Below, in pieces: positions 27,201 through 42,200 of a stretch of DNA of 64,000 bases. The notes under the pieces are model-generated. The model had not been told where the DNA came from. It made no database searches and saw only the letters and a list, made by a program, of their open reading frames with translations. This DNA is from Apoderus coryli. Taxonomy: Eukaryota; Arthropoda; Insecta; Coleoptera; Attelabidae. Within the stretch, counting starts at the first letter, position 1. Each line of letters starts with the position of its first letter. A program made the translations under genes and the position numbers. The DNA is taken from contig OU452213.1 in assembly GCA_911728435.2 (NCBI GenBank), forward strand, positions 3,327,834 to 3,391,833. The letters are read 5' to 3'.

Positions 27201-30200
27201 TCTTGTTCTGCTTATTTCGGCAAAATGATACAGGACGTTTCTATGCCTTGTTATGATTATGCATATGAGTTGCAGTACTTTACCATACCAGTTTTCCTAT
27301 CCCAATTATCCAAAGATGAGACCTCTGCTGTAGAATTTAGAAGATATGTGGCAGAACATTGGGAAAACCACGTAGAAATTTTTACTGACGGGTCTAAAAA
27401 AGAACGCAACCAAGTGGGGATAGGGATTTTTTGCCCACAGAGAAATATCTCCATAGCAGAAAGAGTTCCGGATTATTTTTCAATATGTACAGCTGAAATT
27501 ATTGCTATTAAAAGAGCAGTAGAAATGTGTTGGTTCAGAACCTGGAAAATATATTATATTCTCCGACTCGAGAGCTGCTCTTATGAAACTGAAAAAAAAT
27601 AGGATTACATGGGAAAATGGACAGGATAACTTTGGAAACTAAAAAATTAATTGCTGAGAAAAGAGAAAACAGAATAACAATAACATTATCATGTGGAATT
27701 AAAGGCAATGAGATTGCTGATCAATTGGCGAATAGAGGATGAGAAAAGCAAGAATTAACTGAGTATTTGATACCGTATATGGACCTCCTGGGAGTACTAA
27801 AGGACAGCGTTTGGGTTGGGTGGAGCGAAGAATGGAGGTCAGCTGGACGAACTATGTTGCTATGGTGGAGAAACCATATAGAAGGGTATGGTTTAGAAGC
27901 TATAATAATAACAGAAAAGATTCAGTTACACTGTGCCGTATGAGGAGTAATCATTGTTTATCGGGACAACATTTGAATAAGATTCATGTGAGGGACAGTG
28001 CGCTTTGTGAATGTGGTGAAGAAGAAACTTTACAACATATTTTTTTCGAATGTCCACAGTATGTTGCTCAAAGTAAAGAGTTGTATCAAGAACTTTCGGT
28101 TAGTGCTTTGGTGGCGCCGCTTTGGTTGGGTTCTGTAGTGCATGAATTGCTTTCGCCTAGAGTAGTTGAATTCGTAGGTCGTTTTTTGGTAGCATATAAT
28201 TTGAGACTTTAGTGTGAGTTTGTGCTTCTGGTGTGGGAAAGATGAATAAGTGAAGGCTGAATTGGATCTTCTTATCTTTCAAGGTTTTGTGGCGGTTTGG
28301 GACTCACCCCTTGTGTTATCCGAACGAGTATAAAGGTGTTCAATCACCACTGGCCAAATAGCCCGGGTAGCTGATTTTCGATGATTAATATTAAGGATAC
28401 TTTCTTAGGTTTTGAATGACCGTGTTGCGAAGGTCCTAACATTGTAATTTAATCACATTTTAGGAAAGCATTGTTCTCAAGATTAACCTTTTCACAAAAA
28501 ATGGCAGAAACACAATGAGTCAAATTACTATTATAACAACTACTTTGTTGTAATAATAATAATTATTATCTAATTAAAATGAATTGTTAAAATAAATCTT
28601 GAAAAGTGAACGGACGTTCTGTGGGCTTTGTTAATAATTTTTTTCTTTTAATTTCATTTGGTTTATTATAGGTATTACCTACCTGTAAATTCCAAAATAA
28701 CCTTGAACGTCACTGCACAGCATGAGGTCTGACTTTTGATAGAAAACAATGTAATTATCGTTTATGGTATATAAATATTATTTAATGTTTATTTAATATT
28801 TTCAAAAAGATCGTGACATAAGTGTTTGAAGATTATTCTTTCCTTAGGTTAGTTAACCTTGGAATAGCTTTACCAATAAACATTTTATTTATCGATGAAG
28901 CTATTTTTTTACGAGAAAAACAAATATTCATAACACACAGGTATGCTGGGCAGAAAAAGAATTGTTGAGGCTGAAATTTTCTGTTGATAATTTTTTACTA
29001 AATATTGTAATCAATAAAATTTCATCCAATTACCTCTGGATTACAGCGATAATACCCTACATGTACCAGAGAATACGAACTGAATGCTGAAACGTGTTTG
29101 CATAATTTGGCTAATATATTGAAAGATTATGCGGTAAATATGAGAAAAGCTGACGGAACTGAATAATATAAAGAAGCAACTGTAAAAACAATTTGGAATA
29201 CTACGAGTAGGCTACTCCAGGAAAAATACTTCAATGACTTCAAAATTGTATTCGACCCGTTTACCAGTGTGATATTCAAAAATGCGCGAGAGGCAAGAAA
29301 TGGAAAACGTAAAAGATTACAGCAGGATCAAAACAAACGAAAATGCAGTTCATCAAATTTGAGTTCAAGTGATTTGGCTAGAATCATTGGGTTATGGGAT
29401 GAATGTACACCAGAAGGTTTACAAAAATTTTTTTACCATATTGTAGCTGTTGATTTAGCTTGGCGAGGTGGTGAACCAGCTGATTGCCTTATAGATTATT
29501 TCACGATTGAGAAAAATAATGATGGGACGCCAACCAACAGAATTGAATACAATCATGCCAAAGAGGATCGAAAAGTTGTACAAATAGTAAGTGGCTTGTT
29601 CCAAATATTGCAAACGAAAGTGCATGCCCTGTTCGGTTATTCCATAGTTTTTGATTCATAAGATGATTGCTTACCTTTGTCATTGAATGTATTTCATCCG
29701 ATGCAGTTTCAAGAAATTTTCAATATCCCGTTGGCCGAAAATGTTTGACTTTTCTGCAATGTGGCCAGCAGATTTCTTCTTTAAAAAGGCAGTCAATTTT
29801 GTGAAATTTCTAATTTTTACGTTATTTTTAACTAATAGCGTAGATTTTAACATGGCATGAATTGACCACAGTGTTGAAGATTGGTATTTTTGTGAAAGAT
29901 CCGATAAATACGTCAAAATCACGTTTTCACTATACTTTTTAACGTTTTTAGCACTACACCAATCCATAAACAGTTTATACTGAAGTTCATATTTGGTTCT
30001 TGATTTTTCCGGCAGCAAATTCATCGAAACTTCGTTCGCTTTCTCGAGGATTTTAGGCGGGGTACAATACTCAATTTCCTCGTCACAACAATAAATCAGA
30101 TGTTCCATGATTATTATATAAATGATGAATCGAATTCAAATTGAATATTTTACGACGCGCTCGATTTTTGACAACCACTGTCACATTAATCTGTCATCAT

Positions 30201-33200
30201 TGTTAATAGCTTTTATTATTGTGCCGCCATCTATTACAAATAGTTAAAAATAATTTTCTTGCCTAGCCATTGTTGAGTGTTTTGTAGCGCTAGCCTTAGA
30301 AATGCATACTTTCTCGTCCCTATGGAAGCAGTAAAATTCAATTTTCTCATAGTGTCGGCAGAAAAAATATTTGTTTGATTAAAACTAATACATTTTGTAT
30401 TGAAAATTATTAAACGTCAGATTGACAATCAAATTTTTGATATCTACAAAGTAAAAAATTATCTTATCGAAGAATACTCCTCGGGCCTTGATAATACTCA
30501 AAATTTTGTCATGATAATATCGAGTTCAAAACTTTCTCCTCATAACCTGGATGTTGTTTAGGTAGGATATCCTACATAAAATAATAAAAAAAGCCAACCC
30601 ACTTAATTTTGCCGTAGACAATGGTGAAGTCTTGTATATATGCGTGTGTACCTATATTATAGTACCTATACTGAGTCATCGTTAAGTACAATATATTTAC
30701 ACATTAAGTATATTGGGATTACGGTAATAAAGCTTTTTAAAGAGACATGTTGGCCGCTTGGGCTTTTTCCGTTTTCGTATATGATATGAACACACATCTT
30801 TAACCATAGACGTACTAGACATAACTACCTGTAGGTATATTCATAATTACTTAGTCTTTTGTGGAGCTGGCGATTTTTTATTCATTTTGTGTCAATAATG
30901 TGATAAAATAAAGTTTTCTACATAAACAAGGCATACCTACTTCTTAAAGGTTTTCGAGAAATTTGAGTTTGAAAGCTGGAATCTCAAAGAAACGACCAAA
31001 TTTGCAAAAGAAAACACTGTTGTTTCTGACTTTTCCTACAAACTTAATTTAGATGAAAAAGATAAATTCTACTGCAAATTGCGACCCTTTGAGTAACGCC
31101 ACTGTGTGTATATGCGGTAGGTGGTCGTTTTGTAACAGCAAAAAATAAAATAAAAAGAAAAAAAGAGGACATAAACGTATGAATATGTTTATTTATTTAT
31201 TTTGGCACATCTGGGAGAGAAAGACATGTGTAATATCAGGCTTTCTTTTGTGCAAATATAAATAAATACATTATTACTGTACATCTACTATAAGAACGAC
31301 ATTATATGAATAGATTTATAATGGACAATAACTCCAAGGTATATTCAAATTGGATATTTTCAGTAGCCACATACATATAACAACAAAATATAATCTTTTA
31401 TAATCTCTTTTCATGGTTTATTAACTATTCTTTATATGATGATGGGATCTGTATAGACTACCAGCTTCAATCAATTATAATCGATGTTCAAAACAGATTC
31501 GTTAAGACGTTTTCAAGACTGATAGGTATTGTATTGAAGTTATAAAGAATAGGTATAGTGTGGACTCGGAAGTGGAGACGACTGCGCCAAAATTCGAAGA
31601 TTTCGACAAACACTTAAAGCGTTATAATATACAGGGTGTCCTTTCTCAATTGGAAAAAAACTTCTGGGGCATATTGACGAACCATAGACAAGCAGTTTGA
31701 GATAAGAGACTGATGTCCGGAAGTGCATGGTTTTCAAAATACAGGGTGTCAAAGTTTTTTTAAAAAAAACCTTTTTTTATCAATATCTCAAAGACACGTC
31801 AACCGATTTTCTTGAAATTCGCTGGTGATGTAAGCTTAATAAGACACTCAGGCGCCCCGGGGGACAGTGTCACGAATAAAAATGACAAAAAAATGTACGC
31901 TACTGACTTTTTTCAAAATTTTATATATTTTTTAGAAAGCTCAGTTAAAAATACAACTTTTTTGTCACTTGATATTTTTTCGTATCTCTCTCCGTTTTCG
32001 AGAAAAAAAACTTTATTAAAAGGTTCATTATTATTAGAAAGAAAAACAAGGAGGCTTTTTTACAAATAATTTATTATTAATAGTGGAGCAAATGCATTTC
32101 GATGCATTTTCTGCACCTGTCGAGCCAGAATTCGCGCACCCGAGCAAACACGCCTGGATCGTTCGCGATAAATTCCGCTGCCACCACAACTCTAGGAACT
32201 AAGTCCTCCATTGACACAAGAGTTGAATAGATCAACCGTTCCATTTCGCCCCAAAGAAAAAAGTCCAGGGGGGGCAAGTCCAGCGACCTTGCTGGCCAAG
32301 GGACGGGACCACCTCTACCAATCCACCTGTTGTTGTAGGTTTGGTCGAGGTAACATCTCACGGTGCGCGCAAAATGCGTGTTGGAACCAGGCCTCTCTAC
32401 GCAACTGGAGGGGTACATCTTCCAGCAGCTCGGGCAGAATATCTCGCAAAAAAACTAGATAGCTATTCCCGTTGAGGTGATCAGGTAGAACGTACGGCCC
32501 AATAAAATGGTCGCCCAGAAAACCTGCCCAAACTTCTGCTGATATCCTCTGATGTGCGTAACCTGGGGATTTTGTTCGCTCCACTCGTGGTTATGACGAG
32601 GATTGAATGTGGCCTCGCCCGAAAATCCTTTTTCATCGCCCGTGAAGATTATACTTAAAAAATCAGCGTTTTCATCCGCTTGATCGAGCAACCACTAGCA
32701 GAACTCGAGTCGCCGAGGAGCGTCGCCAGGCAGTAGATGCTGCACCTTTTGAAGTTTCAATGGATGCAGATCGTGGATTTTCAATACTCGATGGACAGTA
32801 TTATATAAAATTTCAAAAAAAGTCAGTAGCGTACATTTTTTTGTCATTTTTATTCGTGACAATTAACTTAGTTGGTATAATTTGTTAATAGGAACACGAC
32901 ATCGAAATGATTATTTTTTATCTTCCTCAACAATGGAATTATAATCATTAATATTATTGTTGTTGTTCTATAGAATAAAAAAAAAAACAATGAGCAATCG
33001 TGAAATTGTTCTATTGCTTTTCGCATAAAAATTTATTTAAAATGCAACCGGTAAACCCAGCGGCGACTCGTGGGATTCAAGTACGAGGCAAAAATCGTTT
33101 CAGAGTTACATTCTCGCAGGGGTTGTTACTGATGGGTCCTTAAAAGGCGGAAGGGGTTTAGGATTTAGTAGTAATTTGCCCTCTTCAATCCAGCACATTT

Positions 33201-36200
33201 ATGAATTTAAAATTTTAAATGGCATCTAGTGGGCAGAAATAGTCCGCGGAAGAAATCAGAAGAAGTAATTGAAGAATTCAGGAACAAAGACTTTCACCCG
33301 ATTCTACTTTCGCCTTTTGCTTGCGACACAACATATCATTATTATTATTAATAAATTTATTTATTGGTAAATTTGTATAATGTGGTGCGTGGTCTGCCAT
33401 TTAAATATGCTGATAATAGGTACATTTCTTTCTTCATTTCACTGTAGACAGCAGAATTAGCATAAATTACAATATGAAAATATTATGAGTGTGATGAAGA
33501 TAACTCAAAAGAAGCATAGTCTAAGAGCTGGCTAACAGAGATGACGAGTGACAAGAGCTTCGCTCGCCGAGGGCTGTCTACATGCCAAACGACATGCATA
33601 CCTTGAACGAAATATTCATTTAGCGCAAATTCTATATAAGGTAATAAAAATTACAAATTATATATTTAAAACACCGGCACCGGATGTAATAAATAAAATA
33701 ATGTAATAACCCATTAATTTTCCAAATAATTAAAACATTACACCGTTGTTAAGTGTTACAAAATTGATTTTACATAACTGGGGCAACAATATTTGAAATG
33801 ATTACGAAAATATTTGAATAAGTGCCTTGAGACAAAGATTGGGCAAGAAAGGAAATATTCTGAAACACTAGGTATATACAAAGTTATAATGATTTGATAA
33901 TAGTAAAGGCCTTTAAAGAAAATGTTGTAATATAGAAAGAAATAAATACAAATTAAATGAATAAAAGATATGCGACATGGTAAGTGTATCAAATTTCAAT
34001 AATGTAACTGAACTTTTCTGTGTTATATTATGGACACCCTATATATATTTATTGGATTTGTGTGTTCGTATTTTTTCTTTCCTAAACGCCCCATATATTA
34101 TGTCACTGATTATAATAAATACCGTTTTGTTATTTGCATATTATATAGTATTACATATTATTTCATACATTATTATATTAAACAAGAAATCCCTTGCGGG
34201 ATTTCCCAGTCGGTTTGTGGTAGTTTTATCTATGAAAAAAGTCATTGAGGGTTATAAAAAAAAATACCAAAAAAAAATCAAGATTTTTCTTATCTTCTAT
34301 ATTTATAGTATTTTAATTTTGAATTTTTTTTTAATTTTTTTTTTCTTGAAATTTAAAAAAAAAATTTCAAAAAAAAAAATTAAAAAAAAAATTTCAAAAA
34401 AAAAATTTAAAAAAAAATTTCAAAAAAAAAAAAATAAAAAAAAAATTTAAAAATTAAAATACTATAAATATATTAGATAGGTATTTTAAATCTGCTAGTC
34501 GGAAAATGGCTGCCTATAATATGATTATCATCATAGGTGACATTTTTTAGAACTACCACATATCTGTATTTGAAAATCATTGGTGTTAAATTAATCTTAA
34601 CGTTAATAGCGGCGGACGTTATTTTTTAGGACTACCAAATCTCTCTATTACGGTTCGTTGGTTTGTCATAATTTGGTAGTATTTTTTTCAATCCAACAAC
34701 AAGTGCATATTCTAAGTAATAGTTTAAATAATATTAAAGAAGTTATCTATCAATTAAATGTGTGCAGATCTCGGAAGTTCTTTTAGCAAGGATTCCAACT
34801 CCATAGGAAGAAATTTACGTAAAAAGTGACGTGGTGCGAACTATCTGGGACACTCTGTACAAGTTAAATAGTCGATATTTTGTTTAAAATATAAGTAGGT
34901 TAATGATCGCAAATCATATTTAAAACGTTTTAAAACGTCTGCTTGTGTCAAAACTACAATTTCAAATACCAAATTTACGATTACTATACAGGGTATATCA
35001 AAAATAACATTTTTAATGATTTTGATTTCCTTGTTTTGTTTTGTATCTTTAAAAATATCGGAGATACCCTACCAAAGTACACAAAATAGGACATCCGGTA
35101 CATATAGTTAACGTGGTGACAAGTTTGGGAGCGTGTTTTCATTCATTTCATACATTGTTATATTAAACAAGAAATTCCTTGCGGGATTTCCCAGTCGGTT
35201 TGTGGTAGTTTTATCTATGAAAAAAGTCATTGAGAGTTATAAAAAAAAAATAAAAAAAAAATCAAGAAAAAAAAATTAAAAAAAAAAAATTTCAAAAAAA
35301 AAAATTTCAAAAAAAATTTAAAAATTAAAATACTATAAATACTTATATTAGATAGGTATTTTAAATCTGCTAGTCGTAAAATGGCTGCCTATAAAATGAT
35401 TATCATCATAGGTGACGTTATTTTTTAGAACTACCACATCTCTGTATTTGAAAATCGTTGGTGTTAAATTAATCTTAACGTTAATAGCGGCGGACGTTAT
35501 TTTTTTAGGACTACCATATCTCTCTATTACGGTTCGTTGGTTTGTCATAATTTGGTAGTATTTTTTTCAATCCAACAAGTCCATATGCTAAGTAATAGTT
35601 TAAATAATATAAAAAAAAATATAAAAAAAAATAAAAAAAAAATCAAGAAAAAAAATTTCAAGAAAAAAAAATTAAAAAAAAAAATCCAAAAAAAAATTAA
35701 AACATTTTTTTTAAAAATTAAAATATATTAGATAGATATTTTAAATCTGCTAGTCGAAAAATGGCTGCCTATAATATGATTATCATCATAGGTGACGTTA
35801 TTTTTTAGAACTACCACATCTCTGTATTTGAAAAAATCGTTAATAGCGGCGGACGTTATTTTTTAGGACTACCATATCTCTCTATTACGGTTCGTTGGTT
35901 TGTCATAATTTGTTAGTATTTTTTTCAACAAGTCCATATTCTAATTAATAGTTTAAATAATATTAAATAAGTTATCTATCAATTAAATGTGTGCAGATCT
36001 CGGAAGTTCTTTTAGCAAGGATTCCAACTCCATAGGAAGAAATTTACGAACAAATAAAAAGTGACGTGGTGCGAACTATCTGGGACACTCTGTACAAGTT
36101 AAATAGTCGATATTTTGTTTAAAATATAAATAGGTTAATGATCGCAAATCATATTTATCATCTAACTCTCTCACTTTTGGGTTCAGTAATCTAACATTAT

Positions 36201-39200
36201 TCTTTATAAAAACGTCTGCTTGTGTCAAAACTACAATTTCGAGTACCAAATTTACGATTACTATACAGGGTATATCAAAAATAACATTTTTAATGATTTT
36301 AATTTTTTCGTTTTTTAATTTTATTATTTTAATAGTACTTAGCTATGTTGTAAACGCGTGTATACCGGAAACATTTTACCCGCCCTCGTAAAAGGTTATA
36401 GAACCCGTATAAGAATAATACGTGACTTATACTTTGATGTTAAAATTATCCATACAAAAAACAATAGATTAAAAATATAGAACGACAGTGTAAGTTGTTA
36501 GGGTTGATAAGCCATGCTAGGGGTGAATGTCCGCTCTAGATGGCTACCTATGTTAATATACAGGGTGTTGCAAAAAGACGCAGCCATATTTAAGGAAAAG
36601 GAATCGCAGAATTTTGTCAACGAACCTAAAATATTATTCGACCTACACTCTGTATATATCTAACTATATTTTCCAATAATCCAATTATTGAGTTGACTAT
36701 GGAGACATCGCTATTGAAGGTTTCTTAGTCATAAAAGTGGTTGTTTTTTTTTGGTTATTGAAATTGTGACTTGTCGTTGGAATACAATATAAAATTCACA
36801 GACCAGACGGCGCTAGGCGCCAACTTCTATTATCGAATATGAATTGTAATATACCTAGGTTTATATACCTTTTATTACCATTTCATGGAAGCAAAAATAA
36901 TTATGTTTTAATTTCTAGCTTATATACATAATATAAAAAGCCTTTTAAAAAGTTGGATCTATGCCAAAGCATACTTTGCATTAGATTGAAAACACCTCCT
37001 AGCTCTAGGACTAATGACTATATTGTATTAAGTATAGTAATTTGTGTCAAACAATCCCAAATAGCAATGAACTCAAAACTCTCAATAATAATACACAATA
37101 CTATCGGAAATGCTCCAAACAATTTAAATAATTATAAAATATTATTCCATACGCACTGACATAGAAAAACTTTTCTAAAACAAAAGGTGAAAGTGACAGA
37201 TTAGTACTACACTAACTGTGATTACCAGTAGTACTGTTGTTGTTACATATAGCATAATTCAATTGTTTCGTTCAGGTTTATTATTTTTTGTTGTTATTCA
37301 TTTGAATTTTGTTGCTGGTCGATTTGCAACAAACACGCTCCCAAACTTGTCACCACGTTAAGTATATGTACCGGATGTCCTATTTTGGGTACTTTGGCAG
37401 GGTATCTCCGATATTTTTAAAGATTCAAAACAAAACAAGGAAATCAAAATCACTAAAAATGTTATTTTTGATATACCCTGTATAGTAATCGTAAATTTCG
37501 TACTCGAAATTGTAGTTTTGACACAAGCAGACGTTTTTATAAAGAATGACTTTTTCTTCTAAATCTACAAATAAAAAAGTTTTTCCTCTTAAAAGTTGAG
37601 GTGATTTTCAAATTTTAAATGAGTCAAATCTGCTACTGATATTATACTAATTATTATTAAATAAAGTGACCAAACGTGAAGCATTTTTCACAGTGTGTAA
37701 AGGTACGTGAACACAATAATATACAATCGGCCTTGCCCAGAATAGCCAGCAGCTGTCCAATAAATGGTGGCAGCCTTTTGTGTATATTTATACCTCTCTC
37801 TATATCATATAGAATTTTTGTTGAAAATCATGTTTTGCTATTTATTAAATACTCTAATAAACTATAAAATAACTGTAAACTAAGTACATAAACAATTTAC
37901 CTTTATCATTATTATAGATACCGGTTTGTTCTTAAACTTTCGGTTTTAGTTACGGTTAAGCGGGTTCGTTTGTGCTTCTTTTCCGGCCTAGTCCGTAAAA
38001 GTCGTCTTGGCAACCTTTAAGGACTATTCCAAACGCAGGATAAGTAAGATATCTCGGGAAAGCCCAAATGATTGATTGTCAAATTTATAGGTAACCTTTA
38101 ATGAAGTACGTGAAAAACTATCATGTATGAAAAACACAAAAAGCTCGGATTGTTATGAGCTTAATGTTAGGATTATTGGGACTTTAAAGCATCTGCTAGT
38201 GGTGCCGCTTACTAAGTTGATAAACCATTGCATTGGTGACGCTGTATTTCCGGCGGTCTTGAAGGAGGTAAGGGTTATTCCAATCTACAAAAATAAAGGA
38301 TCGGTTGATGATCCCAGTAACTATCGACCAATATCGATCTTGCCAATTTTTTCGAAAATCTTTGAGTCTATTATTAAAAATCAAATAACTGAATATTTGG
38401 AAACAAATAATCTCTTTATGCAAGGTCAATATGGCTTTCGTAATAAGAGATCTACTACTCTTGCAATTAATAACCTTTTGGAATATGTTTCGGATGGCAT
38501 GGAGCGGGGCTGTGACACCTTTGCTTCCTTTTATGACCTCACTAAGGCTTTTGAATGTGTCTCACACAAGATACTTCTTCAGAAACTCTCTTACTATAAC
38601 TTTGATGTTGACAGTGTTGCCTTGGTTGGCTCTTATCTCAGCGATCGTTTTCAGCACGTTTTGTATGGGGGACGATACTCGGAGAGACGAAGGGTTGGAC
38701 GGGGTGTGCCCCAGGGGTCGGTTTTGGGACCTTTATTGTTTTTAATATACGTAGATGATTTATACAAATTTCAAGAAGAGTCAAATATAATCCTCTTTGC
38801 TGACGACACAACTAGTCTGATTAGATATCGACCAAACGACCCTTTAGGGGAGTTGGTTAATGCTGTTGAGACTGACATAGGCAATTGGTTTCTGGCAAAT
38901 GAACTGAGCTTGAATCAGGCTAAAACTCAGAGCATGAACTTTACATTGCGTTCTGCGCCTATCGATCTTCAGAGCGATGTGAAGTTCCTTGGGGTTCATC
39001 TTGATCCTAAATTAACCTGGGAGAGTCATGTTCGAGAATTTGGGTGCTCGCTGTCCAGGGTCATATATCTGTTGACGGTATATCATGGTTATTTTGTTTC
39101 CCGTATGTCGTATGGTATTTTGAACTGGGGACATAGTTCCCATGCAATGAAAATCTTCAAGCTACAGAGGAGATGTTTACGTACAATGTTGGGGCTCGGT

Positions 39201-42200
39201 TGGCGTGACTGCTGTAAAAAGTATTTTGTTGAACATGGACTACTTACTTTGCTTTCCTTGTACATCTTAAACTGTCTTGGCTACATTCGAACCAATGCCT
39301 CGCATTTCACTCTACACTCTGATATGCATAATTATGGTACGCGAAATCGCAATGACATATTGCCTGAATTTCACCGCCTATTGAGGACTAGGAAAGGTTC
39401 TGACTATTATTGTGTCAAATTTTATAATAAGCTGCCGTCTCACATAAAGAACCTTGGTGAAGTCCAATTTACCAAATGTATTAAATCATTTTTGATATCT
39501 CAAGCTTTTTATACCTTTGAGGACTATTTCAGAAGCGATATTGTAAGATTTTTTTAGATTTTAGTTTGTTTTATGTTGTTGCTATTTTAATTTGTTTGTA
39601 AGCCTTTCTTTGTTGCTGTAACTTGGATTGTTTAATTTTTGTTCTTTTATGACGTACTATACATGTTATGTAACATAAGATGGTGAAGAAATATATCTAT
39701 CTATAGCCAAATTCTACTTATAAAATTTTAAATAAGCCGACTTATTAACTTTGAGGGAACCTAAATCAGGAACTTGGACCTTAGCAATTTCCCATGTCAT
39801 TTGAGACAGAACCATGACTACTTTTGTGGCAATAATAAAGCAAATACGACTTCAAACTGCAAAAGTAGTAGAGAGTAATAGATTTGATTGATTTTTTTTT
39901 TAAACGCAATAACAAGAAGCACCTAATTTTCAATTTGCCAACATTCAACTGATGACAAAAATAACAGCACAATAATTGTTACATAAAATTAATTAGCGAG
40001 AGATCTATCTAAACATAGATTGACGGAAGCTAGTGGCATATATTGTGATATTACACACGGAAAAACTAACACACAAAATGCCAATCAGAAATGTTACAAA
40101 TGCAATTCTCAATCCATAGTTAACATCTGTACTATGTTATTATAGTATTACTTAATATTATTATGTATTTATTACAGAATCATATAGTAGTGGTTCTGAA
40201 CCAACGTCTGTTACGCAAGAATTAAAATTAAAACTAATTACGATCTTATATCAACGAAATAAAATATTCTCTTACCTTTTAGGGTTTCTATTTGCGTCCA
40301 TTTCATCTTGAAGACCAGACAAGTCGTCCTGGAACAACAATGATTATAATAATATTAATATTCTTTATTGTCTAACAGGTTACAGACACAATTACAAGAC
40401 AATATAACTAAATAAATAAGCTACTATCAGATGGCCAGATTTTGCAGGAACCGAGACAATTGAGCGCAGAAAGATCTTACAGGCTCATTGAAATAGTTAA
40501 TTTCTTGACTAAATCCTTCTATGTTACATGTTTGGCATGCTAAAAGTAGTGGTGCTTTGGATTCATAATTAGTACGAAAAACAGGGACGTGAAATAGTCT
40601 GCTACTCCTCGCAGAGGGGTAGGTTTGAACAGTCCACCAAGCTATTTATAATCTTAAACAGAAAGAGTTGTCCGGCATACACTCTGCGAGCAGCCAGCGA
40701 AGCCATTTGAAAGCGATCGAGCAGTGCTCTATGATCGAATCCTCTACATGGGAATCTACCGTCAATTTTAAACGCTAAATATTTAAGGAATTTGCGCTGT
40801 ATGTATTCAATGTGCTGTCCTGCATGAGATTGGTAAATGGGAGACCATATTATAGATGCATACTCAAGCTTAGATCTTACCAGAGCACAATACAAATTGG
40901 TTACACATTCAATATCACTAAAATCTTTGGTAACACGAAACAAAAAGCCAAGCATGCGTAGTGCATCTCGGGTAATACTTTGAATATGATAATTAAATGA
41001 CAATTCAGTGTCGACGTAAACTCCAAAATCCTCATGAAAACCCAACCTCGACATTTTCCGTAGGACAAGCGAATGATCCAGCTTATCGAAAGCCTTCGAA
41101 AAAATCTGTATAAATCGCATCGATCCGCAGACTCTCCCCGAGGGTACGAAGTACATCCTCTAGGTTACTGTAGAGCGGCCTGGGAAAAAACCGTGCTGCT
41201 GTGGATCAATCTGATGCTTAATTTAAGTAAATATTTTATGCCGCTTCAAAAACCTTTGAGAAGTTGGGCAGGAGCGAAACGGGTCTATAATTTTCAACAT
41301 CATCATTCTCAGCAGATTTATGGATTGGGCAAATGCAGGAAATTTTCCAAGTTTTTGGGACTATATTGGATCTCTAATTAATACTTCAATTAAAGAAAAT
41401 TTCGAGCTCGATATTTTTAGAACCAGACAAACAAATATCGATCTCCGATTTTCATGGGATGACAAATTGCCCTTTTGTGAAAGACAATGCAATTTTACAA
41501 TTTTCCCAACTATCAAACCCTTTTTTATACAGGGCGTTAATAAAGTCCTTGATTTTATTCCAATAATTTTGAATGTGTTTAACTTTCCGCGATGTTTTTT
41601 AAATTTTTTTCTATACAGCTTTAATTTTTAAGTCTTTCTGAGTATCTCGTACAATTATTAAGGTAATCTGCTGCAACAAAAATGAACACAATCGTTTAAC
41701 CAGGTATAAAATAAACAAGGTGTAAGGAAAATAAACATAGTTTTCCACCTATTATGTTAACTAGGTCTCTCTCTCCCCCAGGTCTACTTGGTTTAGTTTT
41801 GTTTTTGTTATTACACAAACATAAAATATCTCCCGCTTGGGTTGATGTTAATTGATCTATACTGCTTTCACGCACAACATACCTACTTTATTCTGAGCCT
41901 GATACTACTAAACATTGCCATTTATGGTAAAAATTAAAATTGAAAAAAGATCACACACTTAAGTATTATACAGGTGCGTTGCACAGTGGCGGGGGGCTAG
42001 CAGGAAACCAAATAAAACAATAAACACTTACATCGGCTCTAACATTATGCACCACCTGTAGATTTCTTAATCGTATACGTGGCGGACGTGACCTATTACC
42101 GTTATCACCATCACTACTATCACTACCGTTAGTATTATCACTAGTATTATTACTATCACAAAAAGAACTGCTCCATTGAGTCCGAATGAGCGGGGGCAGA

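Noticed and set aside
33977..34450. 157-aa lysine/phenylalanine-rich open frame
   Set aside because: It is the translation of long A/T runs in a repeat module and has no domain or splice support.
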